A stretch of 64,000 nt of DNA, from contig NZ_FXAG01000015.1 in assembly GCF_900177275.1 (NCBI RefSeq), positions 43,975 through 107,974 of the forward strand. Direction: 5' to 3'. A model generated the notes under the pieces. That model was given only the letters and a program-made list of their open reading frames with translations. It ran no database searches and had not been told where the DNA came from. A program made the translations under genes and the position numbers. Of this stretch, positions 42,532 to 53,639 are shown one piece after another. Each line of letters opens with the position of its first letter. Position 1 is the stretch's first letter. This stretch comes from Pseudogulbenkiania subflava DSM 22618 (lineage in GTDB: Bacteria; Pseudomonadota; Gammaproteobacteria; Burkholderiales; Chromobacteriaceae).

Positions 42532-43536
42532 TCAGGCCGCCAAGCGGGTGCCCAGCGCCTTCAGCGCCGCCCAGGCGTCGCCGGGCTCGACCCCCTTGAT
42601 CAGACGATCGATGCGCGCGCAGTCGGCCAGCGCCGCCATCAGCGTGCGCGGTCCGATGCGGCGCAGCGCCGGCTCGGCCAGGCGCTGCTTGTCGCCCCAC
42701 AGCTTGAGCTCGCGCGTGAGGTCGCGCACCTGGCGGCCATCCTTCAGCCCCTGGCGCAGCTTGAGCAGCATGCGTACGTCTTCGCTGAACGACCACAACA
42801 CCAGCACCGGCGCCTCGCCCTCCGCCGCCAGGCCGTCGAGCATGCGTGTCACCCGCACCGTGTCGCCGCCCAGCCAGGCCGCCGACAGCTGGAACACGTC
42901 GAAGCGCGCCACGTTGGCCACGGCGTCCCGGACGGCGTCCAGGTCGAGGCAGGCGCCGGGGTGGAGGATGGCGAGCTTGTCGACCTCCTGGCGCGCCGCC
43001 AGCAGGTTGCCTTCGACGCGGTCGGCAAAGAAGCTCAACGCCTCCTCGCTCAGGCTCAGCCCCTGCGCCTTGAGGCGGCGGCTGATCCAGCCCGGCAGCT
43101 GCTGCCGGCTGACCGCCGCGGCGTGCACCACCACCGCGGCCTTTTCCAGCGCGGCGAACCACTTGCTGGAGAGTTGCACGCGCTCGAGCTTGGGCAGTAT
43201 CACCAGGGTGACGGTGTCGGCCGGCGGGGCTTCGGCCAACCTTTGCAGCGCCTCGCCGCCTTCGCTGCCGGGCTTGCCGCCGGGGATGCGCAGCTCCAGC
43301 AGCTTGAGCGAGGCGAACAGCGACACGCTGCCCATCGCCTCGGTCAGCTGCGACCAGTCGAAGCCGCCCTCCACCGTCAGCACCTCGCGTTCGAGGTAGC
43401 CCTGCGCCCGGGCCGCCTGACGCAGCGCGTCGGCCGCCTCCAGCGCCAGCAGCGCCTCTTCGCCGTGGATCAGGTAGAGCGGCGCCAGGCCGCGCTCCAG
43501 TGCGGCGGGCAGGGCGTCAGGGCTGAGTGCCGGCAT
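42532..43536 (-). CDS. holA: DNA polymerase III delta subunit
   Basis: Clamp-loader subunit that opens the beta clamp, 334 residues. The N-terminal AAA-like part begins LYLIHGEEALLALEAADAL; LVILPKLERVQLSSKWFAAL follows, then FFADRVEGNLLAARQEVDKL and the C-terminal VEPGDAWAALKALGTRL. It starts at ATG 43536, overlapping the lptE 3' end by 20 bases. The leuS-lptE-holA order is conserved in proteobacteria. Confidence 0.96.
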   Translation of the reverse strand: MPALSPDALPAALERGLAPLYLIHGEEALLALEAADALRQAARAQGYLEREVLTVEGGFDWSQLTEAMGSVSLFASLKLLELRIPGGKPGSEGGEALQRLAEAPPADTVTLVILPKLERVQLSSKWFAALEKAAVVVHAAAVSRQQLPGWISRRLKAQGLSLSEEALSFFADRVEGNLLAARQEVDKLAILHPGACLDLDAVRDAVANVARFDVFQLSAAWLGGDTVRVTRMLDGLAAEGEAPVLVLWSFSEDVRMLLKLRQGLKDGRQVRDLTRELKLWGDKQRLAEPALRRIGPRTLMAALADCARIDRLIKGVEPGDAWAALKALGTRLAA

Positions 43537-44047
43537 GCTCGCCCGGAGCCTCCTTCAGATAACCGAGCCGGGTCACCAGCTGCTCGGCGGCGTCACGCCG
43601 CATGTCGTTCCACAGCAGGGATTCTTCCTGTTCCTTGCCGAGAATCGCGCTGTCCGAATAGCCCAGGCTGCGACGCACGATCACCGTCATGTCCGGCCCC
43701 CAGGCCACGCCACGCTGGCTCAGCCGCGCCGTGACACGGTAGATCAACTGGTATTCGTTGACCTTGCCGACGCTGTTGATGGTGAGGATGTCCTTCGACA
43801 CTTTTTCCTCGGTGATGGTCAGCGCCGCCTCGGCGTCCTTGGCCGACACCGTCACCGTGACGTGCGGCTGGCGCCGGAGCGCGGTGCGCAGGTAGGGCTT
43901 GAGGCTGCCATCGCCGCCGGAAAGGTAGACGCTGCCAAACGGCATCTGATGCACGGTCGAGCCCGCCGTGCCGCGCAGCTGGAAGCCGCAGGCCGCGAGC
44001 GAGAAGGCCAGCACGGCGCAGGCCAGCCAGCGGATGAATCGGGTCAT
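43517..44047 (-). CDS. lptE: LPS-assembly lipoprotein LptE
   Basis: Outer-membrane lipoprotein that plugs the LptD barrel in LPS export. It has 176 residues; the signal peptide ends in lipobox LAAC with Cys at about residue 20, followed by GFQLRGTA, the start typical of LptE. ATG 44047 follows a GGGGGAA sequence; open frame upstream is not used. It is coupled to holA by overlap and follows leuS after a 190-base gap. Confidence 0.93.
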   Translation of the reverse strand: MTRFIRWLACAVLAFSLAACGFQLRGTAGSTVHQMPFGSVYLSGGDGSLKPYLRTALRRQPHVTVTVSAKDAEAALTITEEKVSKDILTINSVGKVNEYQLIYRVTARLSQRGVAWGPDMTVIVRRSLGYSDSAILGKEQEESLLWNDMRRDAAEQLVTRLGYLKEAPGEHAGTQP

Positions 44048-44237
44048 GCCATTTCCCCCAGAGAAAAAGGCCGGGAAACCCGGCCCGTCGGGCCTGAAGG
44101 CCCGCATAAGCGGTTCAGGAGCGTGTCGCGCGCCCCAGAGCGGGGCTTGGCGGCCCGGCTCGCGGAAACCATGATGGACGCCCTGCCCATTCCGGTGCCC
44201 GCGCCGAGGCCGCTGGCGACAACGTCCGAACAGGTGC

Positions 44238-46892
<2,655 letters not shown>

Positions 46893-47087
46893 TCAATCGG
46901 CCAATTATAGCCGCGCCAGGGGCCGGCGCAGAAGGGCTACGCAGGAAAAGCTCGCCCCGGCCGTCAACGTTGGCCGAAGCACCGGGTCGCCCACCTGGCT
47001 CCGCCGCCCACGGCGGCGCGACGTTACCGAGCGAAAACGGGCGCAAGGGACCGGCAGCCGCCCCGCGCCACGCCACGCCCCCGGCCA

Positions 47088-48029
47088 TTACGCCAGCCGC
47101 GTCTGGAAGCGCACCAGCGCGCTCGTCACCGCCTGCAGGATGCCGGGCTCCCACAGCGAATGCCCCGCTCCCTCCACCATCGTCAGCTCGCCGCGCGGCC
47201 AGGCCTGCGCCAGCTCGTAGGCGGAGCTGGGCGGGCAGATCACGTCGTAGCGCCCCTGCACGATGATGCCGGGGATATGGCGGATACGCTCCACGTTCTT
47301 CAACAGCTGATTGTGCGGCAAGAACAGGCGATGGCTGAAGTAATGCGCCTCGAGCCTCGCCAGCGGCAAGGCGTTGAACTCGTTCGAGGCGCGCACCACC
47401 GCATCGGGGTTGGGCAGCAGGGTGGCGCAGCTGCTCTCGTACTGCGCCCATTGCCTTGCCGCCGCCAGGTGCACCATCGGCTCGGGATCGGTCAGGTGTT
47501 GGTAGTAGGCCTGCAGGAAGTCGCCGCGCACCGCCTCGGGCACCGGCGCGACGAAACGCTGCGCGGCCTCCGGAAAGAAGCGCCCCATGCCGGACAGGAA
47601 CCAGTCGATCTCCTCGTCGCGGCCGAGGAACACGCCGCGCAGCACCAGGCCGCTGACGCGTTGCGGGTGCGCCTCGGCGTAGGCCAGCGCCAGCGTGCTG
47701 CCCCACGAGCCGCCGCACACCAGCCAGCGCTCGATACCGAGGTGTTCGCGCAGCTGTTCGATGTCGTCGAGCAGGTGCGCAGTGGTGTTGCTGCGAATCT
47801 CGCCGCGGGGAATGGAACGGCCGCAGCCGCGCTGGTCGAACAGCACGGCACGGTAGAACGACGGGTCGAACAGCTGGCGGCAGGCCGGGGAGCAGCCGTC
47901 GCCGGGGCCGCCGTGCAGGTACAGCACCGGCACACCGTCGGGCTTGCCGCATTGCTCCCAGTACATCAGGTGCAGGTCGTCCAGCGGCAACATGCCGCAG
48001 GCGTAAGGCTCGAGCGGGGGGAACAACAT
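47088..48029 (-). CDS. pip: Proline iminopeptidase
   Basis: Alpha/beta-hydrolase that removes N-terminal proline, S33 family, 313 residues. The oxyanion HGGPGDG (39-45), nucleophile Ser108 in CGGSWGS, Asp in VQGRYDVICPP and His in EGAGHSLWEP form the triad. It starts at ATG 48029 after a GAGAG stretch. The open frame continues upstream through the TauE gene only by chance. Probably a cytosolic housekeeping peptidase. Confidence 0.95.
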   Translation of the reverse strand: MLFPPLEPYACGMLPLDDLHLMYWEQCGKPDGVPVLYLHGGPGDGCSPACRQLFDPSFYRAVLFDQRGCGRSIPRGEIRSNTTAHLLDDIEQLREHLGIERWLVCGGSWGSTLALAYAEAHPQRVSGLVLRGVFLGRDEEIDWFLSGMGRFFPEAAQRFVAPVPEAVRGDFLQAYYQHLTDPEPMVHLAAARQWAQYESSCATLLPNPDAVVRASNEFNALPLARLEAHYFSHRLFLPHNQLLKNVERIRHIPGIIVQGRYDVICPPSSAYELAQAWPRGELTMVEGAGHSLWEPGILQAVTSALVRFQTRLA

Positions 48030-48112
48030 AATGTCTCTCTCTTGATTCTCGGATGGTGATCGTCCGCACTCTGCCGGTGCGGTACGCAAAACGGGGTGAT
48101 ACCAGTGGGGTA

Positions 48113-48919
48113 CTAGTGCAGCAGGCTGTACAGCATCTGCGATGCCATCACCGCCATCAGCACGGAGAAGGCACGCTTCAGGCCCGCCACCGGCAAGGCG
48201 TGCGCCATGCGCGCGCCGAGCGGGGCGCACAGCACGGTCATCAGCATCAGCGCCAGCGTGGCCGGCAGGTAGACGAAGCCCAGCGCGCCCCAGGGCAGGC
48301 CGGGGACGTGCCAGCCGCTCACCAGGTAGCCGGCGGCACCCGACACGGCGATCGGCCAGCCCAGCGCCGCGCTGGTGGCGATAGCGGTGTGCACCGGCAC
48401 GTTGCACCAGCTCATGAACGGCACGCTCATCGAACCGCCGCCGATGCCGACCCAGCTGGAAATCATGCCGATCACGCCGCCCGCGCCCCACTGACCGGCC
48501 AGACCCGGCATGTCGCGACTGGCCGCCGGCTTGGCGCCGAAGAACATCTGCAGGCCGATCAGATAGGCGTACACCACGAAGAACCAGCGCAGCACAGGAC
48601 CCGGGATGAAGCCAGCGAGCAGGCTGCCGACGAAGGTCCCGGCGACGATGGCGGGCGCCATGGCGCACACGATGCGCCAATCCACCGCGCCCTTGCGATG
48701 GTGCGCCAGCACGCTGGAGAAGCTGGTGAACACCATCACCGCCAGTGAGGTACCCACCGCCAAGTGCTGCACGTGCTCGCCGCCGAGCCGCGCCGAGGTC
48801 AGCACCCCCACCACCACCGGCACGATCACCAGCCCGCCGCCCACGCCGAGCAGGCCGGCCAGAAAGCCAGCCAGCGCGCCGCAGGCGAGCAGGACCAGCA
48901 GCAAGGAAATCGACAGCAT
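48113..48919 (-). CDS. TauE/SafE family (DUF81) membrane exporter
   Basis: A 268-residue inner-membrane protein with eight predicted segments in two repeats, each with the GVGGG-type loop (AGLLGVGGGLVIVPVV and SSWVGIGGGSMSVPFM). The family moves sulfite, sulfoacetate or other small anions. ATG 48919 overlaps the stop of the EVE gene by one base (TGATG), so the two are co-translated. The substrate is not known. Confidence 0.9.
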   Translation of the reverse strand: MLSISLLLVLLACGALAGFLAGLLGVGGGLVIVPVVVGVLTSARLGGEHVQHLAVGTSLAVMVFTSFSSVLAHHRKGAVDWRIVCAMAPAIVAGTFVGSLLAGFIPGPVLRWFFVVYAYLIGLQMFFGAKPAASRDMPGLAGQWGAGGVIGMISSWVGIGGGSMSVPFMSWCNVPVHTAIATSAALGWPIAVSGAAGYLVSGWHVPGLPWGALGFVYLPATLALMLMTVLCAPLGARMAHALPVAGLKRAFSVLMAVMASQMLYSLLH

Positions 48920-49377
48920 CAGATCAGTTGCTCCGTGATGTAGGCCCACTCGTCGGGGGTCACCGGGGTGATGGACAGGCGGTTGCCGCGCTTGAGCACG
49001 GTCATGCCGGCCAGCGGAGGATGGAGGCGCAGCTCGGCCGGGGCCAGCAGCCGGGTCTTGGCCAGGAAACGCACGTCCACGCACAGCCAGCGCGGCGCGG
49101 CGGTCGTGGACTTGGGGTCGAAGTAAGGGCTGGCGGGGTCGAACTGCGAGGAATCGGCATGGGCAGCCGTCACCACTTCGGCGAGGCCGGCAATACCGGG
49201 CTCGGGGCAACTGGAATGCCAGAACAGCACGCGGTCGCCTGGCTGCATGGCGTCGCGCATGAAATTGCGCGCCTGGTAGTTGCGCACGCCGGTCCACGCG
49301 AAAGCCTGCCCCGGCCGGGCGGCCAGATGGTCGATGGAGACCTCGTCGGGCTCCGATTTCATCAGCCAGTAACGCAT
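48919..49377 (-). CDS. EVE domain protein
   Basis: A 152-residue PUA-like EVE domain, a fold that binds modified bases in DNA or RNA. It has the classical start RYWLMKSEPDE, then WTGVRNYQARNFMRD, DRVLFWHSSC and the end LSITPVTPDEW. It starts at ATG 49377. It is a free-standing housekeeping type and does not lie in a defence cluster. It is coupled to the TauE gene downstream. Confidence 0.93.
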   Translation of the reverse strand: MRYWLMKSEPDEVSIDHLAARPGQAFAWTGVRNYQARNFMRDAMQPGDRVLFWHSSCPEPGIAGLAEVVTAAHADSSQFDPASPYFDPKSTTAAPRWLCVDVRFLAKTRLLAPAELRLHPPLAGMTVLKRGNRLSITPVTPDEWAYITEQLI

Positions 49378-49656
49378 GAAAAACCTATGTCTGTCGCCTG
49401 TCGCCGGGAACGGCGGCCAGCAAGGGCGGAGGCGGTCGCGGGGCACGAAATCGTCACGCCGCCCGCTCGACCGGGCCGGCAAAACACACCGTCAATGGCA
49501 ACCGCCACTTAATAATTGTTAGCAATTTTCGGGTATCCGGCGGATGGAAGCTTCGATTATGCTCGAATTGCACCTTCTGCCGGCATAGTCATTGTGCGCA
49601 GCGCGCCGCCTTTACGCAACGAGCGCGCTCACCGGCAGCACCGAGGAGACTGCCTC

Positions 49657-49797
49657 ATGAAAGCCCTGATTCTCGTTCTGGTGGCCGCCACCTTGTCGGG
49701 CTGCGTGATCCGGCCCTTGTACCCCTATCATGATCGTGGCTACGATGGTGATTATCATCATCGCGACTACGGTGGGCGGGGCGGCTGGCGCCGCTGA
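49657..49797 (+). CDS. Small lipoprotein, His/Tyr/Gly-rich
   Basis: A 46-residue peptide. The signal (MKALILVLVAATLSG) ends in lipobox LSGC (Cys16), followed by a short tail rich in Tyr, His, Asp, Gly and Arg. ATG 49657 has GAGGAGA seven bases upstream. It is the first of three small same-strand lipoprotein genes. Function unknown; the tail could bind metal. Confidence 0.7.
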   Translation: MKALILVLVAATLSGCVIRPLYPYHDRGYDGDYHHRDYGGRGGWRR

Positions 49798-49888
49798 CAT
49801 GCGGGAACACGCCCGCTCACGAGGGCTCTCCGGCACTCTCACAACCATCGGGTGGCAGCACTCCAGGCGCCATCCCTAAGAATACGCT

Positions 49889-50092
49889 ATGAAAAACCTG
49901 TTGCTTGTCCTGATTGCCGCCGGCAGCCTGTCGGCCTGCGTTGTCGAGCCTGCCCATGTCCGGGTCCGCTCGCCCATCGTGCTCGAACCGGGGGTGATCG
50001 TCGCTCCGACCTATCAAGGCGGCTATGGCGGCGAGGAATACCGCCATCACCGGCACGAACGCCACGATGACGACGACGACGACGACAATTAA
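49889..50092 (+). CDS. Small lipoprotein with His/Asp-rich tail, tandem copy 1
   Basis: A 67-residue peptide. Signal MKNLLLVLIAAGSLSAC with lipobox LSAC (Cys17), then VVEPAHVRVRSPIVLEPGV and an acidic/His tail ending in seven Asp and Asn. The tail may bind metal ions. It is clearly paralogous to the next gene: the first 35 residues are almost the same. Confidence 0.75.
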   Translation: MKNLLLVLIAAGSLSACVVEPAHVRVRSPIVLEPGVIVAPTYQGGYGGEEYRHHRHERHDDDDDDDN

Positions 50093-50185
50093 CCAAGCGG
50101 CCGGGCCGTACGCGTCACCCCGCATCAACCCGCTACCTCATAAACCCTGGGCGGTGTCGGCCACACCGCCGCCGGAGACCATAAT

Positions 50186-50359
50186 ATGAAAACCTTGCTG
50201 TTTGCCCTGATTGCCGCCGGCAGCCTGTCGGCCTGTGTCGTCGAGCCCGCCCACGTCCGCGTGCGCGCCCCCATCGTCCTCGAACCCACCGTGGTCGAAC
50301 CGGTCTACGACGGCGGCGGCTTCTGTCCGCCGGGGCAGGCCAAGAAGGGGCGCTGCTGA
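50186..50359 (+). CDS. Small lipoprotein, tandem copy 2
   Basis: A 57-residue peptide starting at ATG 50186. MKTLLFALIAAGSLSAC and VVEPAHVRVRAPIVLEP repeat the previous gene. The tail differs: FCPPGQAKKGRC with two Cys in place of the His/Asp run. A terminator follows 19 bases after the stop. Function unknown. Confidence 0.75.
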   Translation: MKTLLFALIAAGSLSACVVEPAHVRVRAPIVLEPTVVEPVYDGGGFCPPGQAKKGRC

Positions 50360-50377
50360 TTCCCCACCCGAAGACAG

Positions 50378-50405
50378 AAAAAAGGCCGCAAAAGCGGCCT
50401 TTTTT
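50378..50405. terminator. Bidirectional terminator
   Basis: AAAAAAGGCCGC-aaaa-GCGGCCTTTTTT. It serves the lipoprotein gene on the plus strand and the 5-formyl-THF cyclo-ligase gene on the minus strand, which ends three bases beyond it. Confidence 0.9.
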
Positions 50406-50408
50406 CGT

Positions 50409-51011
50409 TTATGCGCCGGCGGCCGCGTGCCGCGGAAAGCGGTGCAGTCCCGACTCGGTCACCAGGTAGTCCAGTTGCACGTCCCACGGCTCGCGTGGCA
50501 CCCGCGCCACGCGCTGGCAATCGTACGCCACCCCCACCAACAGCGGGCGGTGCCGGTGCACCTGACGGTGCCGGAACGCCAGCGTGGTGTCGTAGAAACC
50601 GCCACCCTGCCCCAGCCGATAGCCTTCCTCGTCCACCCCAAGGAGCGGCACGAACAGCACGTCAAGCTTGTGGGCGCGCAGTACCGGGCCATGGTACTCG
50701 GCGATGCCGTAGCGCGGGTGGCGGCTCCAGCGGTTGGCCGTACCCAGCCGGGAAAACCACAGCCGGCGACCGCGATCCGGAATTTGCGGCAGGAACAGCA
50801 CGGCGCCACGGAACAGCGCGGCGCTCATCAGCGGCTCGAGGTCGAGTTCGGAACCGGCCGCGAGATAGCCTCCGATGCGCCGGCCGCGTGCCAGGAAGCG
50901 TCGGGCATGGCGCGCCACCGCTTCGGCAGCGGCCTCACGGTAGGCACGCGGCAAGGCCATGCGGGCACGACGAATGGCGCGGCGCAGGGCATGCTTGTCG
51001 TCGGGGGTCAT
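50409..51011 (-). CDS. ygfA: 5-formyltetrahydrofolate cyclo-ligase
   Basis: Converts 5-formyl-THF to 5,10-methenyl-THF with ATP, 200 residues. It has the N-terminal basic helix (KHALRRAIRRARMALP), GYLAAGSELDLEPL and the ATP/folate motif LGQGGGFYDTTLA. The start ATG 51011 follows the 6S RNA gene on the same strand, the conserved zapA-ssrS-ygfA order. Processing of the 6S transcript may supply its mRNA. Confidence 0.94.
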   Translation of the reverse strand: MTPDDKHALRRAIRRARMALPRAYREAAAEAVARHARRFLARGRRIGGYLAAGSELDLEPLMSAALFRGAVLFLPQIPDRGRRLWFSRLGTANRWSRHPRYGIAEYHGPVLRAHKLDVLFVPLLGVDEEGYRLGQGGGFYDTTLAFRHRQVHRHRPLLVGVAYDCQRVARVPREPWDVQLDYLVTESGLHRFPRHAAAGA

Positions 51012-51045
51012 GGACACGGAAGTGGTCACGATGGAATGAAAAGGG

Positions 51046-51232
51046 GAGCCCCCCGCGAGTGCCGTTCGGGCAAAATTCGCTTGAACCCTGTTTCCAGGGG
51101 GTCGCCTGCCTCGTGCATCGGGCACATCCGTCAGTGGGACGCGCGCACCCGCACGGTAGATGCTGGCAACCAAAGCGAACGCATTGGTTCAAAGGAATTT
51201 TTGAGCCGTCACGAACACCGCAGGGGATGAAC
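51046..51232 (-). ncRNA. ssrS: 6S RNA
   Basis: Regulatory RNA that mimics an open promoter and holds sigma-70 RNA polymerase in stationary phase. On the minus strand the 5' part CCCCTGCGGTGTTCGTGACG pairs with the 3' part CGAACGGCACTCGCGGGG, closing a long imperfect hairpin of about 185 nt with a central bubble. It lies between zapA and ygfA, its position in E. coli. The exact ends are estimates. Confidence 0.9.
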
Positions 51233-51259
51233 TGATCTGTGCTGCGTCAGCTTCGCCGT

Positions 51260-51571
51260 TTAACCCAGCGAGTGCTGACTTTGTTGAAGCGCCGCATCGG
51301 CTGCTTCACTCATGGTTCGTATTTTACGCTGAAACTCGGCCATCTCCAAGCCACCCCCCACTTTTGTTTTCAGCAGATCGTGGGCGATGTTGAGCGCGGC
51401 CATGATGGCGATCTTGTCGGCATCGACGATGCGCCCCTGTCCCTTGATGGTGTTGATCTTGTCGGAGATCAGCTGCACCGCCTGCAGCAGGGTGTCGCGC
51501 TCGGCCAGCGGCGTTCCTACGGTGAACTGCCGTCCCAGCAGTTCGATATCGACCTGAACTACGTCGCTCAT
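51260..51571 (-). CDS. zapA: Cell division protein ZapA
   Basis: Z-ring-associated protein that bundles FtsZ, 103 residues. N-terminal VDIELLGRQFTVGTPLAERD is the ZapA globular head; the C-terminal half is the coiled-coil dimer helix. ATG 51571 overlaps the stop of the small coiled-coil gene upstream (ATGA). 6S RNA follows. Confidence 0.94.
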   Translation of the reverse strand: MSDVVQVDIELLGRQFTVGTPLAERDTLLQAVQLISDKINTIKGQGRIVDADKIAIMAALNIAHDLLKTKVGGGLEMAEFQRKIRTMSEAADAALQQSQHSLG

Positions 51572-51777
51572 GCCTCATTTTCCTCGGCTTTGGGCAGCCG
51601 CTCGATCAGCGCCGCCACCCGGGTCTTGGTTTCCTCGACGCGGAAGTGCAGTTCGGCGTTTTCCTTCAAGGCCTGCGCCAGCGCCTCGGCAAAACGACCG
51701 TTCTGTGCTTCCAGCTCGCGGATGCGGGCGATCAGCGCCGCTACCCGGGATTCCAGATATTCAAGTTCTTTGTCCAT
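51568..51777 (-). CDS. Small coiled-coil protein, ZapB-like (TIGR02449 type)
   Basis: A 69-residue protein that is almost entirely one coiled coil (LEYLESRVAALIARIRELEA, then QALKENAELHFRVEETKTRV). It overlaps zapA by four bases. Small coiled-coil genes beside zapA are common in proteobacteria and are thought to act at the Z-ring. The start is ATG 51777; the open frame upstream is not coiled-coil-like and runs antisense to cobU's 3' region. Confidence 0.82.
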   Translation of the reverse strand: MDKELEYLESRVAALIARIRELEAQNGRFAEALAQALKENAELHFRVEETKTRVAALIERLPKAEENEA

Positions 51778-51809
51778 GGCGGCGAGGATAGCCAAGCCTC
51801 GGCAGGGCG

Positions 51810-52412
51810 TCAAACCCCGCCGGGCGCGGCTGTCTCGGGGGCGGTACAGCCGCTCGCGGCAGCCCGGAATGCGGGACTGGCGGCGCCCTCGGGCGGGGCC
51901 TTCAACACCAGCGGCAGACCACAGGCGACCAGCGTGACGCGCTCGCAAAGGGCCGCGATATCCTGGTTGAGCCGTCCCAGTTCGTCGACGAAACGGCGCG
52001 AAAGCCGCCCCAGCGGCACCACTCCCCAGCCGATTTCGTTACTGACCAGCACGATCTCGCCGGGCAGCGTGGCCAGGGCGTGCAGCAACGCGGCCTTCTC
52101 ACGCGCGAACTCGGCCTCGTCGAGACCGTCGTCGAGGCAGAAGCGCATCAGCCACATGCCGAGGCAATCCACCAGCAACAGCGTATCCGACGCGGCGGCG
52201 GCTGTCAGCACGGCGGCCAGGCCGCGTTCGGCCTCGCACAGGGCCCAGTGGGCCGGACGGCGCTCCCGGTGTAGCGCGACGCGCGCCGCGAAGTCGGCGT
52301 CCGCCACCGCGGCGGTAGCGACGTAGGCGACCGGGCCCGGGTGGGCCAGTGCCAGCTGTTCGGCGAAGCGGCTCTTGCCGGAGCGCGCGCCGCCGCTGAT
52401 GAGATGGGTCAT
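51810..52412 (-). CDS. cobU: Adenosylcobinamide kinase / adenosylcobinamide-phosphate guanylyltransferase
   Basis: Activates adenosylcobinamide to the GDP form in cobalamin nucleotide-loop assembly. It has 200 residues; P-loop GGARSGKS (7-14) with the following RFAEQLA, HRERRPAHW and LVSNEIGWGVVPLGRLSRRF are family motifs. The C-terminal tail of about 25 residues is Ala/Gly-rich and not conserved. It starts at ATG 52412. It is divergent from cobT-cobC-cobS; TATAAT at 52501-52496 is its likely -10. Confidence 0.93.
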   Translation of the reverse strand: MTHLISGGARSGKSRFAEQLALAHPGPVAYVATAAVADADFAARVALHRERRPAHWALCEAERGLAAVLTAAAASDTLLLVDCLGMWLMRFCLDDGLDEAEFAREKAALLHALATLPGEIVLVSNEIGWGVVPLGRLSRRFVDELGRLNQDIAALCERVTLVACGLPLVLKAPPEGAASPAFRAAASGCTAPETAAPGGV

Positions 52413-52592
52413 GGCGGGATGATCTGCTGATGAAGAAGGGGGCGCGGCGAGACGCTTGGCCATCCGGTGTAGATACGGACGGCGGCCGCGGCGCTATTAT
52501 ACCCGCCGCTACCCACGCTTTCCCGACAAACTGCCCCCGTGGCCGGTACGCCTCTGTTGCCGTGGCCCCGGGCTTGGCTTAAGGTCTCGCCC

Positions 52593-53639
52593 ATGACGAC
52601 ATTCCTCTCCCCCATTGCCGCGCCCGATGCGGCTTCCGCCGCCCTGGCCCGCGCCCGCCAGGACACCCTGACCAAACCTGCCGGCAGCCTCGGCCAACTG
52701 GAGGCACTGGCCTGCCGCTTTGCCGGCTGGCAAGGCAAGGTGCAGCCGGCGCCGCTGCAGCCGGCGATCACGCTGTTCGCCGCCGACCACGGCGTAACGG
52801 ACGAAGGCGTGTCCGCCTTCCCGCAGGCGGTGACCGCCGAGATGGTGAAGAACTTCGCCGCCGGCGGCGCCGCCATCTGCGTGCTGGCGCGCCAGCACGG
52901 CGCCCGGCTCGAGGTCGTCGACGCCGGCGTGGCGGGCGACCTCACCGGCCTGCCCATCGTGCACGCCAAGGTGCGCCGCGCTTCGGCCAACCTGCGCCGC
53001 GAGGCCGCGCTCTCCCTGGCCGAGGCGGAAGCCGCGCTGGCAGTGGGACGGGACGCCGCACGCCGCGCCGTGGAAGCGGGCGCCAACCTGCTGGTCGCCG
53101 GCGACATGGGCATCGGCAACACCACGCCGTCGGCGGCGCTGATCTGCCGCCTGTCCGGCGCCGCGCCGGACATCGTGGTCGGCCGCGGCACCGGGGTCGA
53201 CGACGCCGGCCTGGCGCTCAAACGTCGGGTGGTCGAGGATGCGCTGGCGCGGCTGGCCGGGCGCGAGCTGGCGGCACTGGAAGTGCTGGCCGAGCTGGGC
53301 GGTCTGGAAATCGCCGCCATCGCCGGCTTCTATCTGGAAGGCGCCGCGCTGGGCGTGCCGTCGCTGGTGGACGGCTTCATCACCAGTGCCGCCGCGCTGG
53401 TGGCCAAGGCGCTGCAGCCGGCGGTGGCCGACTGGCTGATCGCCAGCCACCGCTCGCAGGAAACCGGCCACGGCATCGCGCTGGAAACGCTCGGCCTGAC
53501 GCCGCTGGTGGAACTCGGCCTGCGCCTGGGCGAGGGCTCCGGCGCCGCGCTGTGCCTGCCGCTGTTGCAGTCGGCCATCCTGCTGCACAACGAAATGGCC
53601 ACCTTCGCCGAAGCCGGCGTGTCGGAAAAGGCCGAGTGA
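52593..53639 (+). CDS. cobT: Nicotinate-nucleotide:dimethylbenzimidazole phosphoribosyltransferase
   Basis: Makes alpha-ribazole phosphate for the lower ligand of B12. It has 348 residues. Motifs are DTLTKPAGSLGQLEALA, LFAADHGVTDEGVS, GDMGIGNTTPSAAL and the catalytic-Glu stretch LRLGEGSGAAL. ATG 52593 was chosen, with AAGG about ten bases upstream. Its stop overlaps the GTG of cobC. Confidence 0.96.
   Translation: MTTFLSPIAAPDAASAALARARQDTLTKPAGSLGQLEALACRFAGWQGKVQPAPLQPAITLFAADHGVTDEGVSAFPQAVTAEMVKNFAAGGAAICVLARQHGARLEVVDAGVAGDLTGLPIVHAKVRRASANLRREAALSLAEAEAALAVGRDAARRAVEAGANLLVAGDMGIGNTTPSAALICRLSGAAPDIVVGRGTGVDDAGLALKRRVVEDALARLAGRELAALEVLAELGGLEIAAIAGFYLEGAALGVPSLVDGFITSAAALVAKALQPAVADWLIASHRSQETGHGIALETLGLTPLVELGLRLGEGSGAALCLPLLQSAILLHNEMATFAEAGVSEKAE

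Noticed and set aside
49817..50128. Antisense frame opposite the second small lipoprotein gene
   Set aside because: The plus-strand gene has a lipobox and a paralogue next to it. The antisense frame is its complement and its Val run comes from the Asp codons.
52413..52592. Possible cobalamin riboswitch before cobU or cobT
   Set aside because: Fragments such as CGGGAAAGCGTGG resemble parts of the element, but the B12 box is missing and a TATAAT lies inside the would-be RNA.
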